Assembly: GCA_903893945.1 (NCBI GenBank)
Contig: CAITOF010000059.1
Location: 1 to 46,418, forward strand
Direction of reading: 5' to 3'
Length of the DNA: 46,418 bases
DNA from: an uncultured Oxalobacteraceae bacterium
Lineage (GTDB): Bacteria; Pseudomonadota; Gammaproteobacteria; Burkholderiales; Burkholderiaceae_D
Shown here: one piece after another, positions 7,982 through 16,669 of the stretch
How positions within the stretch are numbered: position 1 is the first letter of the stretch
Layout: the number at the start of each line of letters is the position of its first letter
The notes under the pieces: generated by a model
What the model was told of the DNA's origin: nothing
Database searches by the model: none
The model's input: only the letters and a program-made list of their open reading frames with translations
Position numbers and translations under genes: made by a program

Positions 7982-8665
7982 ATGCACATACAGGATCTCA
8001 CGCGCTATTTGGCGGAACTTGCTGACAACAACAATCGGGCCTGGTTTGTGATGAACAAACCGCGCTACGACATTCTGCGCGAAGAGTTTCTTGCGCTTGT
8101 TACCGACCTGATCCGCCAGATCAGTCAATTTGATCCGCTCATCACCGGGTGTAATCCTAAAAAAGCGCTATTCCGGATTAACCGCGACATTCGTTTTGCC
8201 AAGGATAAAAGCCCATACAAGACCACTTTTTCTGCTGCCATCGTGCCGGGAAATTTGAAAAAGCCCAGCCAGGGCGGAGGCGCGGCATACTATTTTCATA
8301 TCGATGCCAAGGGTGAATTACTTTTTGCGGTCGGCGAATACATGCCGCCGTCAGACCGTCTGAAGCAGATTCGACAAGCGATTGCCAGTGACGGGACGGG
8401 ACTGAAAAAAATCCTGAAAAACAAAAAACTTCAGGACGCGTATGGCGGCTTGCAGGAAGAAGACAAATTACAACGACCGCCGAAAGGTTTTGATCCGGCG
8501 CACCCGCAAATTGAGCTCATCAAACTGAAGCACTACATGGTCTGGAACCAGATAAATGTAAGCAAGCTGAAAGCCGACCGGCAGACCGAAATGATAGTGA
8601 GTACGCTGGTCAGCCATTTTAAGGTCGCCTACCCTCTGGCATGCTGGTTGCGGAATGCAAAATAG
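7982..8665 (+). CDS. DUF2461 (TIGR02453-family) protein
   Basis: A 227-residue cytoplasmic protein of the DUF2461 family, whose function is unknown. Recognisable family features are 'LAELADNNNRAWFVMNKPRY' near the N-terminus (residues 11-30), 'FRINRDIRFAKDKSPYKT' (about 61-78), and 'YYFHIDAKGELLFAVGEYMPP' in the middle. No signal peptide or membrane helix is seen. It follows the HtrA gene by 38 bp on the same strand and could be co-transcribed with it, and it converges on the DDAH-like gene. A run of five Gs about 11 bases upstream of the ATG may act as the ribosome-binding site. Confidence 0.88.
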   Translation: MHIQDLTRYLAELADNNNRAWFVMNKPRYDILREEFLALVTDLIRQISQFDPLITGCNPKKALFRINRDIRFAKDKSPYKTTFSAAIVPGNLKKPSQGGGAAYYFHIDAKGELLFAVGEYMPPSDRLKQIRQAIASDGTGLKKILKNKKLQDAYGGLQEEDKLQRPPKGFDPAHPQIELIKLKHYMVWNQINVSKLKADRQTEMIVSTLVSHFKVAYPLACWLRNAK

Positions 8666-8708
8666 GCACGCATGGCCTTACTGGCCCATGGCAGCAGTGT
8701 CGGTCGCG

Positions 8709-9470
8709 TCAAAAGCGCAATGACAGACAGGTCAGTCCACCATCCATTTTTTTGAATTCACTGGTTGGCGTCGTGATGATTTTCAGGCCCAGTTGCTTCA
8801 GTTTGGCCAATGTTTCCGGGTAGCCTTCTGGCGTGATCAGGTTATCATTGATCCACAAGGTATTGCCGGCATATTCCTCGTTTTGTCCGACAATGATGTG
8901 GTCAAAGTCTGCAAACGCCGGATGCCCGGCATTGTCGGCGTCCAGTAACAGGGTATTGCGACCGACGAAGTTGACGATGGATTTCAAATGCAGTCCCGCC
9001 ATGACTTCAATCACGTCAACCCGATAGCCGTATTTTTCGACAATCGCGGTAAATTCACGGATACCGGCCTGGTCGGTCCGATTGCTTAAGCCGACAAAGA
9101 ACCGCTTACCCACCATCAGAACATCGCCCCCGTCCATATGGCCCTGCCTGATTCGTTCAATGCGACGATAGCGCGCCAACACCGGTTCAATCGTGACCAC
9201 CTCACCTTCTCTTGAGGTCGCGCCCGGCCGGGTAATGATCGCAAATTCGGGTGTCACCACGGCCGTGTCTTCAACAAAATGGCCGTCAGGAAAAGCGGGA
9301 TTTGCCGGCAACACGATGACCGTCAGTTCCAGGTCCGAGAGTATGTTGATATAGTGGCCAAACTGGGTCCGGGTCTGCTCCGCGTTCGGGCGACCGAGAT
9401 TCGCTGTGGTCAAGCCATTTCCACACGAATTCGACGGTACTCTGACTATTGCATTGGTAAAATTTTTCAT
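8709..9470 (-). CDS. Dimethylarginine dimethylaminohydrolase-like amidinohydrolase
   Basis: A member of the guanidino-group-modifying superfamily, closest in look to DDAH, which hydrolyses methylated arginines to citrulline and a methylamine. With the start at MKNFTN (9470; AGGGA seven bases upstream) it has 253 residues. The catalytic Cys248 lies in the C-terminal 'GGLTCLSLRF', the catalytic His161 in 'GLHLKS', and acidic substrate-binding residues in 'HFVEDTAVV' (64-72) and 'GHMDGGDVL' (110-118). The longer reading from 9533 lacks a supporting ribosome-binding site. Substrate could instead be another guanidino compound. It stands alone on its strand, 43 bp from the DUF2461 gene with no terminator visible. 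Confidence 0.88.
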   Translation of the reverse strand: MKNFTNAIVRVPSNSCGNGLTTANLGRPNAEQTRTQFGHYINILSDLELTVIVLPANPAFPDGHFVEDTAVVTPEFAIITRPGATSREGEVVTIEPVLARYRRIERIRQGHMDGGDVLMVGKRFFVGLSNRTDQAGIREFTAIVEKYGYRVDVIEVMAGLHLKSIVNFVGRNTLLLDADNAGHPAFADFDHIIVGQNEEYAGNTLWINDNLITPEGYPETLAKLKQLGLKIITTPTSEFKKMDGGLTCLSLRF

Positions 9471-9712
9471 CCGTTCATCCCTGTTGCCATTTTTTATGCG
9501 CGTGGCCTGTTCGCATGCAGCGGTAATCGCCATGGTAAATGCCCGGTATTCGTACTACTATGCAAGTTCAAACCCGGTTTCACTGCCTACCTGTTTTAAA
9601 GACGGATCGTTGAATTACATTTGATTTCAAGCAGAAACACCTGAAATGATAAGGTATATTTCGTTGAGCGGGTAAGCAAGAACAATGGCGTGCCGCAATT
9701 TCATTTGCTCAC

Positions 9713-9737
9713 GCCCGGCTGCCATCAGCAGCCGGGC
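9713..9737. promoter_or_regulatory. Perfect GC-rich hairpin before the orphan binding-protein gene
   Basis: A 10-bp perfect stem (9713-9722 with 9728-9737, loop CATCA) ends 20 bases before the ATG at 9758. No T-run follows on either strand, so it is not a classic terminator. A leader hairpin affecting translation of the downstream gene is possible. Confidence 0.5.
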
Positions 9738-9757
9738 AGCATTAATCCTCTGACTGT

Positions 9758-10573
9758 ATGCGACATCAACTTGCCATAAAGTTAATCACATTGATCTTGC
9801 TGCTCACGAATCTGAGTTGTCATTTTGCCTGCGCCCAAACAACGGTCCGGATTGCCTCGGATGACTGGTGTCCGTATGTCTGTGCAGAAAATGGACAGAT
9901 TACCGGAGGGTTTCTGGTCGACGTCGTTACCCAGGCGATGCAACTGCGCGGCATCCGGGTGGATTCTGTTCTGGTTCCTTTTTCAAGAGCGATGAATGAA
10001 ACAGCCAACGGTAACATTCAGGCGATCTATTCGCCGCCGGCCGACCCCCGCCTGATACTGAGTGTGCCTGTCATTTATGCCCGGTCCTGCTTTTATACAC
10101 TGCCTGATGAGCCGTGGACCTACCGGGATCTGGGCTCACTGAATAACACCACGTTGGGGGCGATCGCCGACTACAACTACGACGACAGCCTGCTCGATGA
10201 CTACATTCAGAGAAATCGTAATTACCCGCAGCTTGTCGACATGGCCTATGGAGAATTTGCCGGAATGAACAACATAAAGAAATTGTTGGCGAAGCGATTT
10301 ACGGTCATGGTTGAGGACGAAGCGGTCATCACGGTACTGATTCAGAAATTGCAACGCAATAATGACAGCAAGCTCGCGTTAAAACAGGCCGGATGCCTGG
10401 ACAATCCCATTGCGGTCACTATCGGGTTCAGCAGAAACGATCTTCACAGCGACGACTGGGTCAAGGCACTCAATGCGGGCCTCCGTCAGCTGGAGTCCTC
10501 GGGACGGTTAGCCATGCTGCAACGACGCTACCAGATCGCGCCGACATCGTCCCGATCCGGCCTGTCTCATTGA
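9758..10573 (+). CDS. Orphan periplasmic solute-binding protein (SBP family 3-like)
   Basis: A 271-residue exported protein. A signal peptide (1-26, ending 'FACA') precedes a family-3 binding-protein fold: first strand 'TVRIASDDWCPYVC', 'GGFLVDVVTQAMQLRG', 'VPFSRAMNETANGNIQAIY' and a C-terminal 'LNAGLRQLESSGRLAML' helix. Cys38 and Cys42 flank the usual W-x-P-Y ligand-pocket motif and could form a disulfide. No ABC permease or ATPase gene is adjacent, so it may be a free-standing sensor or scavenger rather than a transporter part. The ligand (amino acid or other small molecule) cannot be read from sequence. It is followed by an outer-membrane barrel gene on the same strand. Confidence 0.8.
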   Translation: MRHQLAIKLITLILLLTNLSCHFACAQTTVRIASDDWCPYVCAENGQITGGFLVDVVTQAMQLRGIRVDSVLVPFSRAMNETANGNIQAIYSPPADPRLILSVPVIYARSCFYTLPDEPWTYRDLGSLNNTTLGAIADYNYDDSLLDDYIQRNRNYPQLVDMAYGEFAGMNNIKKLLAKRFTVMVEDEAVITVLIQKLQRNNDSKLALKQAGCLDNPIAVTIGFSRNDLHSDDWVKALNAGLRQLESSGRLAMLQRRYQIAPTSSRSGLSH

Positions 10574-10726
10574 GACCATGATTCGTCTCCATTGGCTGAA
10601 TCAGACGCCAGACCACGATTATCAATAAAAAGTTGAAATCCGGACCGGTTTGGTATGTAGTGAATTTCATTCTTCTGAACGTCCTGGCGACCCTTCATTC
10701 ATTTGCTGATCAACTGCGAGACCAAA

Positions 10727-11941
10727 ATGCGATATTCATTTGACACGTTCTATTCAAATTTTCGCCGCTCCGTTCCCGTAATGTCACTGCTTATCGTGAT
10801 GTTTGCCGGCGTGCCAACGGCTCAGGCTGACGACTCCGTCACGACAGGCGATGATGACGCCAGCGCCCGGTTTTCCGGCTTTTTGTCGGCCATCGCCGGG
10901 AAAGTAATCGACGGATCCTACGATGGAAAAGCAACCGCCTATAACTACCAGTGCCCCTGTTATGTTGCAGACTGGGGAAATGGCGGCGTTTACAGAAGCA
11001 ACTGGTCGTTCGAGCCCGAAACCCACGCGGGCGTCCAGCTTGATCTGAGTTTGAATAAAAATATTTCCGCAACCGTTCAGGTGACAACCCGCGGCCCGAA
11101 AACCGCACCTGAATTTCAATATGCTTTTCTTAATTACAAGATCGATGGCAACTGGAATGTCCACGCAGGCAGAGAGCGCATACCTCTCTATTATTATTCG
11201 GATTTTCAGGATCTTGGCGTGGCGTATCCCTGGGTTTCACCGCCTTCTGAGGTATATGGCTGGGAAGTCATTAACTACAATGGTGCCAGTGTTCACTACA
11301 AGGGTGTTATTGATGGCATAAGTGCCAATGCCCAGATTTACGGCGGACGTGAACATGTGAATGACGCCGCTGAAGTCGACTTTGTTTCTTTTTCACCCAT
11401 TACATTCGGACCCGTAAAAGGTAACGCAACCTGGAAGGACATCGTCGGCGTCGAGACTGAATTAACACACGGATTCTGGAACATACACGCCAATTTTATG
11501 ACAGCACTCAACAGTTGGGATGATTCCAGTGGCAATAATCTGGTGACACAGCGACTCAAGGTGTATGGCATAGCAGCCAATCTGGATTTTGATGACTGGT
11601 TTATCGTTTCCGAAACCGGCATGTTTGAGCGCAATGATTATCTGTATGGTTATACGGAGCGTAGTCCTTCGTACTCGGTTGGCGTTGGCTATCGCTATGA
11701 ACAATGGACCCCGTTAATCAACTACGCCAAATACCTTGATTACTATTCGTACCAGACTCCACAGCCCGGCGGCTTACAACCGCAATTCCCCAATGGTGGC
11801 TGGGGTGCGACATTGCGCTATGACATCAATCCAAAAAGCGATCTGAAAATTCAATACGACAAGTTTCAGGATTATGGAAATCCGTTCATATTCACAGGAA
11901 ATGCCAAAGTGGTCCGCATGAGTTACGACGTCGTTTTCTGA
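10727..11941 (+). CDS. Outer-membrane beta-barrel, porin-like protein
   Basis: A 404-residue secreted protein, starting at MRYSFD (10727; a TTG 24 bases upstream is less likely). A signal peptide ends at 'PTAQA' (about residue 34). The mature part is rich in alternating aromatic and polar strands ('GVQLDLSLNKNISATVQV', 'YSVGVGYRYEQWTPLINY', 'WGATLRYDINPKSDLKIQYD') and ends '...VRMSYDVVF', the terminal phenylalanine signal for barrel insertion. It is porin-like but I cannot name a subfamily. 'YQCPCYVAD' near residues 71-79 of the precursor holds two close cysteines, uncommon in porins. Same strand as the SBP gene upstream and the PBP-like gene 66 bp downstream. Confidence 0.82.
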   Translation: MRYSFDTFYSNFRRSVPVMSLLIVMFAGVPTAQADDSVTTGDDDASARFSGFLSAIAGKVIDGSYDGKATAYNYQCPCYVADWGNGGVYRSNWSFEPETHAGVQLDLSLNKNISATVQVTTRGPKTAPEFQYAFLNYKIDGNWNVHAGRERIPLYYYSDFQDLGVAYPWVSPPSEVYGWEVINYNGASVHYKGVIDGISANAQIYGGREHVNDAAEVDFVSFSPITFGPVKGNATWKDIVGVETELTHGFWNIHANFMTALNSWDDSSGNNLVTQRLKVYGIAANLDFDDWFIVSETGMFERNDYLYGYTERSPSYSVGVGYRYEQWTPLINYAKYLDYYSYQTPQPGGLQPQFPNGGWGATLRYDINPKSDLKIQYDKFQDYGNPFIFTGNAKVVRMSYDVVF

Positions 11942-12007
11942 ATCCAAGGCATTCAAATAAACAATTTTTTTCATCTGCCAGTAGTCAATATGATGATGAG
12001 GTGTGAA

Positions 12008-12442
12008 ATGAAACATGTGAAACAATTAGCGTTGATAACTGTCCTGACTTCGGTGCTGTTACCCCTATCAGGCTGGACAGAGGATGCGATGGTAGTTGTC
12101 GTCAGTGCAAAGAACCCTATCAATAAAATGACAAATGATGAAGTTTCCCAGCTTTTTATGGGACAGTCTGAATTTTTCCCGGGCGGCACACCAGCGACGC
12201 CTATTGATTTGTCGGAAAGTTCGCCACAACGCAACGAGTTTGACTCAAAAGTACTCGGTAAAACACCGACCCAGTTACATGCATATTGGTCCAAGATGGT
12301 ATTTACCGGAAAAGGAAGACCGCTGAAAGAAGTTCCGACTTCAAAAGATGTCATCGATTTTCTGGGCAAGAACCCCAATGCCATCGGCTATATGGAAAAA
12401 TCCGCCGTCGATGGCAGTGTCAAGATTGTATTCACCTTTTAG
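12008..12442 (+). CDS. Half-size phosphate-binding-protein-like (PBP-like) periplasmic protein
   Basis: A 144-residue exported protein from MKHVKQ (12008), with GAGG upstream; an ATG at 11990 is less well placed. A signal peptide covers about the first 24 residues. The mature part reads 'VVVVSAKNPINKMTNDEVSQLF', then 'RNEFDSKVLGKTP', 'YWSKMVFTGKGRPLKEVPT' and 'NPNAIGYMEKSAV', all segments of PstS-like binding proteins, but at about half their length, so one lobe is largely missing. Such small forms are often found next to porins and signalling genes. Its partner here is the porin-like gene. The gene converges on tatC with only 5 bp between stops. Confidence 0.8.
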   Translation: MKHVKQLALITVLTSVLLPLSGWTEDAMVVVVSAKNPINKMTNDEVSQLFMGQSEFFPGGTPATPIDLSESSPQRNEFDSKVLGKTPTQLHAYWSKMVFTGKGRPLKEVPTSKDVIDFLGKNPNAIGYMEKSAVDGSVKIVFTF

Positions 12443-12447
12443 CCGGA

Positions 12448-13206
12448 TTATCCGTTATGTTCAGCCGGTGCCGTAGTCGCTTTATTAAACCATGGCGCAA
12501 TGAATAGTCCTATCTCGAAGAGCAGGCACATCGGCACAGCCAGCAGCAGCATGCTTGTAATGTCGGGCGGTGTCACGATGGCCGCAACGATAAAAGCGCC
12601 CACAATGACATACGGTCGAACCGCCTTCAGCTTGTCGACCGTGACCAAACCCATTCTCACCAGCACAATCACGATAATCGGTACCTCGAACGTCACGCCG
12701 AAAGCAAGAAACATGGTCATCACAAAATCAAGATAACTTTCAATGTCGGGGGCGACCGAAATCGATTTGGGTGCAAATTGATTGACGAATGAAAACACCA
12801 CACGAAATACAAAAAAATAACAGAAGGCGACACCCGCCAGAAACAGGGCCGATGAGGATATTACCAGCGGCGCGATCAATTTCTTCTCATGCGCATACAG
12901 GCCGGGCGCAACAAATGCCCAGATTTGATACAGCACCCAGGGCAATGAAATGATCAGCGCGACAACCAGCGTAATTTTGACGGGTATCAAAAAGGGGGTA
13001 ATCACCCCGGTGGCAATCATGTGCGCACCGCTGGGCAGGGTCTGCATCATGGGTGCTGCAAGCAGATCAAAAATTTGCGCAGCAAACGGCATTAAACCCA
13101 GGAATACGATAACGACAACGACAGAAATGCGCACTAACCGGTCGCGCAATTCAATAAGGTGGGAAATGAAACTGGCTAAATTGTCGTTCTCGGAGGGATC
13201 AGGCAT
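12448..13206 (-). CDS. tatC: Sec-independent protein translocase TatC
   Basis: The multi-helix inner-membrane receptor of the Tat pathway, which recognises twin-arginine signals of folded proteins. The 252-residue protein has six hydrophobic segments and the family features 'HLIELRDRLVRISVVV' at the N-terminus, 'PWVLYQIWAFVAPGLY' with 'EKKLI' following, and 'GVTFEVPIIVIVLVRMG' with the conserved glutamate. The ATG is 3 bp after the tatB stop. Last gene of tatABC and of the long minus-strand run; a client, the Rieske protein, is encoded in the same window. Confidence 0.96.
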   Translation of the reverse strand: MPDPSENDNLASFISHLIELRDRLVRISVVVVIVFLGLMPFAAQIFDLLAAPMMQTLPSGAHMIATGVITPFLIPVKITLVVALIISLPWVLYQIWAFVAPGLYAHEKKLIAPLVISSSALFLAGVAFCYFFVFRVVFSFVNQFAPKSISVAPDIESYLDFVMTMFLAFGVTFEVPIIVIVLVRMGLVTVDKLKAVRPYVIVGAFIVAAIVTPPDITSMLLLAVPMCLLFEIGLFIAPWFNKATTAPAEHNG

Positions 13207-13209
13207 AAA

Positions 13210-13686
13210 TTACTTGGATGAGGAATTAGACGCGGGTTTGCGATATCGGGCAACGCGCGCCGCAGCCGAAAGCAGTCGTGATTTACTGCCCTGCTGCTGT
13301 TTGTACCAGGCAGGCAAGGCTGACGTGCGCACCAGTTTTTTACGGCGAAACTCACGCGCTTTTCGTGCAATGTTGACTTCTTCCGGTGCAAATTTTTTTG
13401 AAGGATGTTGCCAGATCGAATTAACACTTTCCTGTATCCCCGACGCTTCGTTGGCAATACTCGATTTGAGATCGGTGGCTGCGCTTTCCATTTCCTGCTG
13501 AACTTTGCGCAATTCCTCGAGTTCAATTTCGCGGCTGACCTCTGCTTTAACCTGATTCAGGTAACGCTGGGCACGTCCCAGCAGCGAACCGGCCATGCGT
13601 GCGACTTTGGGCAGTTTCTCCGGTCCGATGACAACTAGTGCGACGGCGCCTATCATGGCCAGTTTGGCTAACCCAAGGTCAATCAT
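13210..13686 (-). CDS. tatB: Sec-independent protein translocase TatB
   Basis: TatB joins TatC to form the signal-receptor complex. The 158 residues begin with the short membrane helix 'LGLAKLAMIGAVALVVIGPE', then the G-P-E-K-L hinge and the amphipathic helix 'KLPKVARMAGSLLGRAQRYL', followed by a charged, probably helical region and a basic, Ser/Ala-rich tail. The conserved glutamate in the membrane segment is seen as D3/E23-type positions. Length is normal. It lies 15 bp after tatA and 3 bp before tatC. Confidence 0.94.
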   Translation of the reverse strand: MIDLGLAKLAMIGAVALVVIGPEKLPKVARMAGSLLGRAQRYLNQVKAEVSREIELEELRKVQQEMESAATDLKSSIANEASGIQESVNSIWQHPSKKFAPEEVNIARKAREFRRKKLVRTSALPAWYKQQQGSKSRLLSAAARVARYRKPASNSSSK

Positions 13687-13701
13687 GGCGCCACCAGCCT
13701 G

Positions 13702-13923
13702 TTATTTTTTTTCTTTTGCATCAATATCGACCGTGGCACTATCAGCGACCTGCCTGGCTGTGGCGTCCGGTTTTTTTTCTTCTTCCTCGCCCTTCATGCC
13801 GTCTTTAAAACCCTTTATGGCTTTACCAAGATCATGTCCGATATTACCCAACTTTTTTGTGCCAAAAATCAAAACCACAATCAATAAAACAAATAACCAA
13901 TGTATTGGACTAGATAAACCCAT
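13702..13923 (-). CDS. tatA: Sec-independent protein translocase TatA
   Basis: TatA oligomerises to form the passage for folded Tat substrates. The 73 residues show one N-terminal membrane helix ('[15 protein letters not shown]'), the F-G-T-K-K-L hinge, the amphipathic helix '[18 protein letters not shown]', and a charged tail 'GEEEEKK...'. I start at the ATG at 13923, with GGGAG five bases upstream; a GTG one codon earlier is too close to that site. It lies 33 bp after hinT. Confidence 0.95.
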   Translation of the reverse strand: MGLSSPIHWLFVLLIVVLIFGTKKLGNIGHDLGKAIKGFKDGMKGEEEEKKPDATARQVADSATVDIDAKEKK

Positions 13924-13956
13924 CACTGCTCCCTTATTCGACCATTTTCGATCACA

Positions 13957-14331
13957 TTAAATATTCTTGCCATTCCACGGCTTTGGGCCGCCAATCAGAT
14001 GTATATGCAGATGATACACCTCTTGCCCTCCATCCGGACCTGAATTAATCAGTGTCTTGAAACCGCCATAATGGTTGCCGGCCTCGTCCACCTTCACGGC
14101 ACACCCTTGTTGCTCTGCCAATACCGGTACCAAGGCGAGCATTTTACCCAACAACTCCGCATCACTGCCAGTGCAATTCGATAACGTGGCAATATGCCGC
14201 TTGGGTACTATCAGCAAATGGACCGGTGCCGCTGGAAATATGTCCTTAAATACCAGTAAATCATCGTTTTCATACACTTTCTGGGAATGAACCTGGTCGG
14301 CAACGATTTTACAAAACAGACAATTTTCCAT
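13957..14331 (-). CDS. hinT: HIT-family nucleoside phosphoramidase HinT
   Basis: A purine-nucleotide-binding hydrolase of the histidine-triad family. From MENCLFC (14331) it has 124 residues, and AAGGAG lies seven bases upstream, which decides this start over one 13 codons earlier. 'CLFCKIVADQV' opens the protein; the triad is 'HLHIHLIGG' near the C-terminus, followed by the conserved 'KPWNGKNI'-like end. It is the usual link between hisE and tatA in Burkholderiales. The physiological substrate is not certain. Confidence 0.94.
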   Translation of the reverse strand: MENCLFCKIVADQVHSQKVYENDDLLVFKDIFPAAPVHLLIVPKRHIATLSNCTGSDAELLGKMLALVPVLAEQQGCAVKVDEAGNHYGGFKTLINSGPDGGQEVYHLHIHLIGGPKPWNGKNI

Positions 14332-14373
14332 AACCTGACTCCTTATCGATTTTCCATGGCCTTGCGTCATTTT

Positions 14374-14757
14374 CTAGTGCTGTTCGTGCTGGTCCCGTAG
14401 TTCATCTTTTCTGGCCGCCTTTTCCTCCAGACCCGAAAGTCCCTCGCGTCGGGCCAGTTCCGCCAGTACCGTTTCGGGTGACAGATTGAATTGCGCCAGC
14501 ATAATCAGGGAGTGAAACCACAGATCGGCACACTCATACACCAGGCCGGTCATGTCACCGGAAACACGCGCGTCTTTCGCCGCCATCACCGTTTCCGTGG
14601 CTTCTTCGCCAATCTTTTTCAAGATGGCATCGTCACCCTTGGCAAAAAGCCGGGCGATGTACGATTTATCAGGATCGCCACCCTTGTCCAGTTTACGCGA
14701 TTCAATAACATCGGTCAGGCGCCGCAGTGTATTACTCATCGGGTTGTCTCGCTTCAT
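14374..14757 (-). CDS. hisE: Phosphoribosyl-ATP pyrophosphatase
   Basis: Second step of histidine synthesis: PR-ATP to PR-AMP plus pyrophosphate. The all-alpha MazG-like fold is evident from '[31 protein letters not shown]', with the metal-binding glutamates in 'GEEATE' and '[13 protein letters not shown]' further on. 127 residues from the first ATG, which overlaps the end of hisI by 26 bases; an ATG six codons later (14739) is equally possible. Separate from hisI, as usual for betaproteobacteria, unlike the fused HisIE of enterics. Confidence 0.94.
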   Translation of the reverse strand: MKRDNPMSNTLRRLTDVIESRKLDKGGDPDKSYIARLFAKGDDAILKKIGEEATETVMAAKDARVSGDMTGLVYECADLWFHSLIMLAQFNLSPETVLAELARREGLSGLEEKAARKDELRDQHEQH

Positions 14758-15139
14758 CAGGATTGTCCAGCACAGGATCGACCGTTTGCCATTCCGACTC
14801 GCTGATATTCAATTGCTGGTAAAAACACGAATGTCGGCCGGTATGGCATGCGATATTATCGATCTGCTCCACTTTGAGCAGGATCACATCCGCATCGCAA
14901 TCCAGCCGGATTTCAACAACTTTCTGTCTGTGTCCGGACTCTTCGCCTTTGTGCCATAATTTTTTGCGGGAACGGCTCCAATACACCGCTTCGCCCAACT
15001 CCACGGTTTTTTCGAGCGCATCGCGGTTCATCCACGCAAACATCAGGACGTCATTGGTGTGCACCTGCTGGGCAATGACAGGCACCAGCCCATGCTCATC
15101 CCACAGCACCTTGTTCAGCCATTTGCTGGTATTTTTCAT
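14732..15139 (-). CDS. hisI: Phosphoribosyl-AMP cyclohydrolase
   Basis: Third step of histidine synthesis, opening the purine ring of PR-AMP. 135 residues with '[15 protein letters not shown]', '[17 protein letters not shown]', the Mg-binding '[10 protein letters not shown]', and the zinc ligands in '[12 protein letters not shown]'. The ATG is one base past the hisF stop, and the end overlaps hisE. Confidence 0.96.
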   Translation of the reverse strand: MKNTSKWLNKVLWDEHGLVPVIAQQVHTNDVLMFAWMNRDALEKTVELGEAVYWSRSRKKLWHKGEESGHRQKVVEIRLDCDADVILLKVEQIDNIACHTGRHSCFYQQLNISESEWQTVDPVLDNPDEARQPDE

Positions 15140-15140
15140 T

Positions 15141-15902
15141 CTAAAGTCTCACCGGGATGCCGCGTTCTGCCATGTATCTTTTCGCTTCGAGAACGGTATG
15201 CTGTCCGTAATGGAAAATGCTTGCCGCCAACACCGCGTCCGCGTGTCCCACCTGGATCCCGTCGGCCAGATCCTGCAGGCTACCCACGCCGCCGGATGCG
15301 ATGACAGGAAGAGTGACTGCATCCGACACCGCCCGTGTCAATTCAAGATCAAACCCGGACCGGGTGCCGTCTTTGTTCATACTGGTCAGCAGTATCTCAC
15401 CGGCCCCAAGCAACTCCAGACGCCTTGCCCATTCGACCACGTCCAGGCCGGTTTCATTGCGACCCCCATGAGTAAACACGTGCCACACATCCGGGGCAAC
15501 CTGTTTGGCATCGATGGCCACGACAATGCACTGCGATCCATATCTTTCTGCCGCTCTGGCCACCAGAGACGGGTTGGCAACCGCCGAGGTATTCATGCTC
15601 ACCTTATCTGCGCCTGCATTCAGCAATCGGCGCACGTCTTCAACCACCCGGACACCGCCTCCAACAGTCAGCGGAATAAATACCTGCCCGGCAACGGCTT
15701 CGATAATCGGTAATATCAGATCCCGGTCGTCGGAGCTGGCGGTGATGTCCAAAAACGTAATTTCATCAGCGCCTTGTGCATCATAGCGGCGCGCGATTTC
15801 GACCGGATCGCCCGCGTCACGTAACTCTTTGAAATTAATACCTTTCACAACCCGACCCGACGTGACGTCCAAACACGGGATAATACGTTTTGCCAGAGTC
15901 AT
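15141..15902 (-). CDS. hisF: Imidazole glycerol phosphate synthase, cyclase subunit
   Basis: With HisH it makes imidazole-glycerol phosphate and AICAR from PRFAR and glutamine-derived ammonia. The 253-residue half-barrel repeat is clear: '[16 protein letters not shown]' with the first catalytic Asp (D12), '[18 protein letters not shown]', 'VVAIDAKQ' with the second catalytic Asp, and '[11 protein letters not shown]'. Its ATG overlaps the hisA stop by four bases, so the two are translationally coupled. Confidence 0.97.
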   Translation of the reverse strand: MTLAKRIIPCLDVTSGRVVKGINFKELRDAGDPVEIARRYDAQGADEITFLDITASSDDRDLILPIIEAVAGQVFIPLTVGGGVRVVEDVRRLLNAGADKVSMNTSAVANPSLVARAAERYGSQCIVVAIDAKQVAPDVWHVFTHGGRNETGLDVVEWARRLELLGAGEILLTSMNKDGTRSGFDLELTRAVSDAVTLPVIASGGVGSLQDLADGIQVGHADAVLAASIFHYGQHTVLEAKRYMAERGIPVRL

Positions 15903-16669
15903 TCGATCTCGCTTAATTCATCAGCCCGATCCTGAGCCGCTGTCAAGTCGAGCGTACCTTCGTAGATTGAGCGGCCGCAGATCACCGCTTCGATACCTTC
16001 ATCCTGCACGGCACACAGGGCTTCAACATCGGCAAGTACATGCACACCACCCGAGGCGATAATCGGTATGCTGACCGCACGTGCCAATTTGACGGTGGCT
16101 TCGATGTTGACGCCGCCCATCATGCCGTCACGCCCAATGTCGGTGTAAACGATGGCTTCCACGCCGTAGCCTTCAAACTTTCTGGCCAGATCAACCACTT
16201 CATGTCCCGACAATTTGCTCCAGCCATCGGTTGCCACTTTACCGTCCCTGGCGTCAAGGCCGACAATGACCTGTCCGGGAAACGCGCTGCAGGCATCGTG
16301 TAGGAACCCGGGACTTTTTACTGCCGCGGTACCGATGATGATGTAGCTCAGGCCATTATTCAGATAACGGTCTATGGTATCCAGGTCTCGTATGCCTCCA
16401 CCCAGCTGGACGGGAATTTCTTCCAGATCGTTGTCTTCGGCGTATTGCTGCACTGTCTGAATAATCGATTTGATTGCTGCTTCATTCTTGGGTTTGCCCG
16501 CAAACGCGCCGTTAAGGTCGACCAGATGGAGACGACGCGCTCCTTTTTGCAGCCAATGCAGCGCCATTTCACCCGGGTCCTCGGAAAATACTGTGGCTTG
16601 GTCCATATCACCTTGTTTCAAACGAACACAATGACCGTCTTTTAAGTCGATAGCAGGGATGAGCAGCAT
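15899..16669 (-). CDS. hisA: ProFAR isomerase (HisA)
   Basis: Amadori isomerase of histidine synthesis, ProFAR to PRFAR. 256 residues, TIM barrel: '[20 protein letters not shown]' with catalytic Asp8, '[18 protein letters not shown]', '[15 protein letters not shown]' with the second Asp, and '[18 protein letters not shown]'. No ribosome-binding site is visible before the ATG. It is separated from hisH by about 200 bp that contain a good promoter candidate, so it may start its own transcript. Confidence 0.96.
   Translation of the reverse strand: MLLIPAIDLKDGHCVRLKQGDMDQATVFSEDPGEMALHWLQKGARRLHLVDLNGAFAGKPKNEAAIKSIIQTVQQYAEDNDLEEIPVQLGGGIRDLDTIDRYLNNGLSYIIIGTAAVKSPGFLHDACSAFPGQVIVGLDARDGKVATDGWSKLSGHEVVDLARKFEGYGVEAIVYTDIGRDGMMGGVNIEATVKLARAVSIPIIASGGVHVLADVEALCAVQDEGIEAVICGRSIYEGTLDLTAAQDRADELSEIE

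Noticed and set aside
14874..15713. Long plus-strand frame opposite hisI/hisF
   Set aside because: Shadow of two confidently identified genes.
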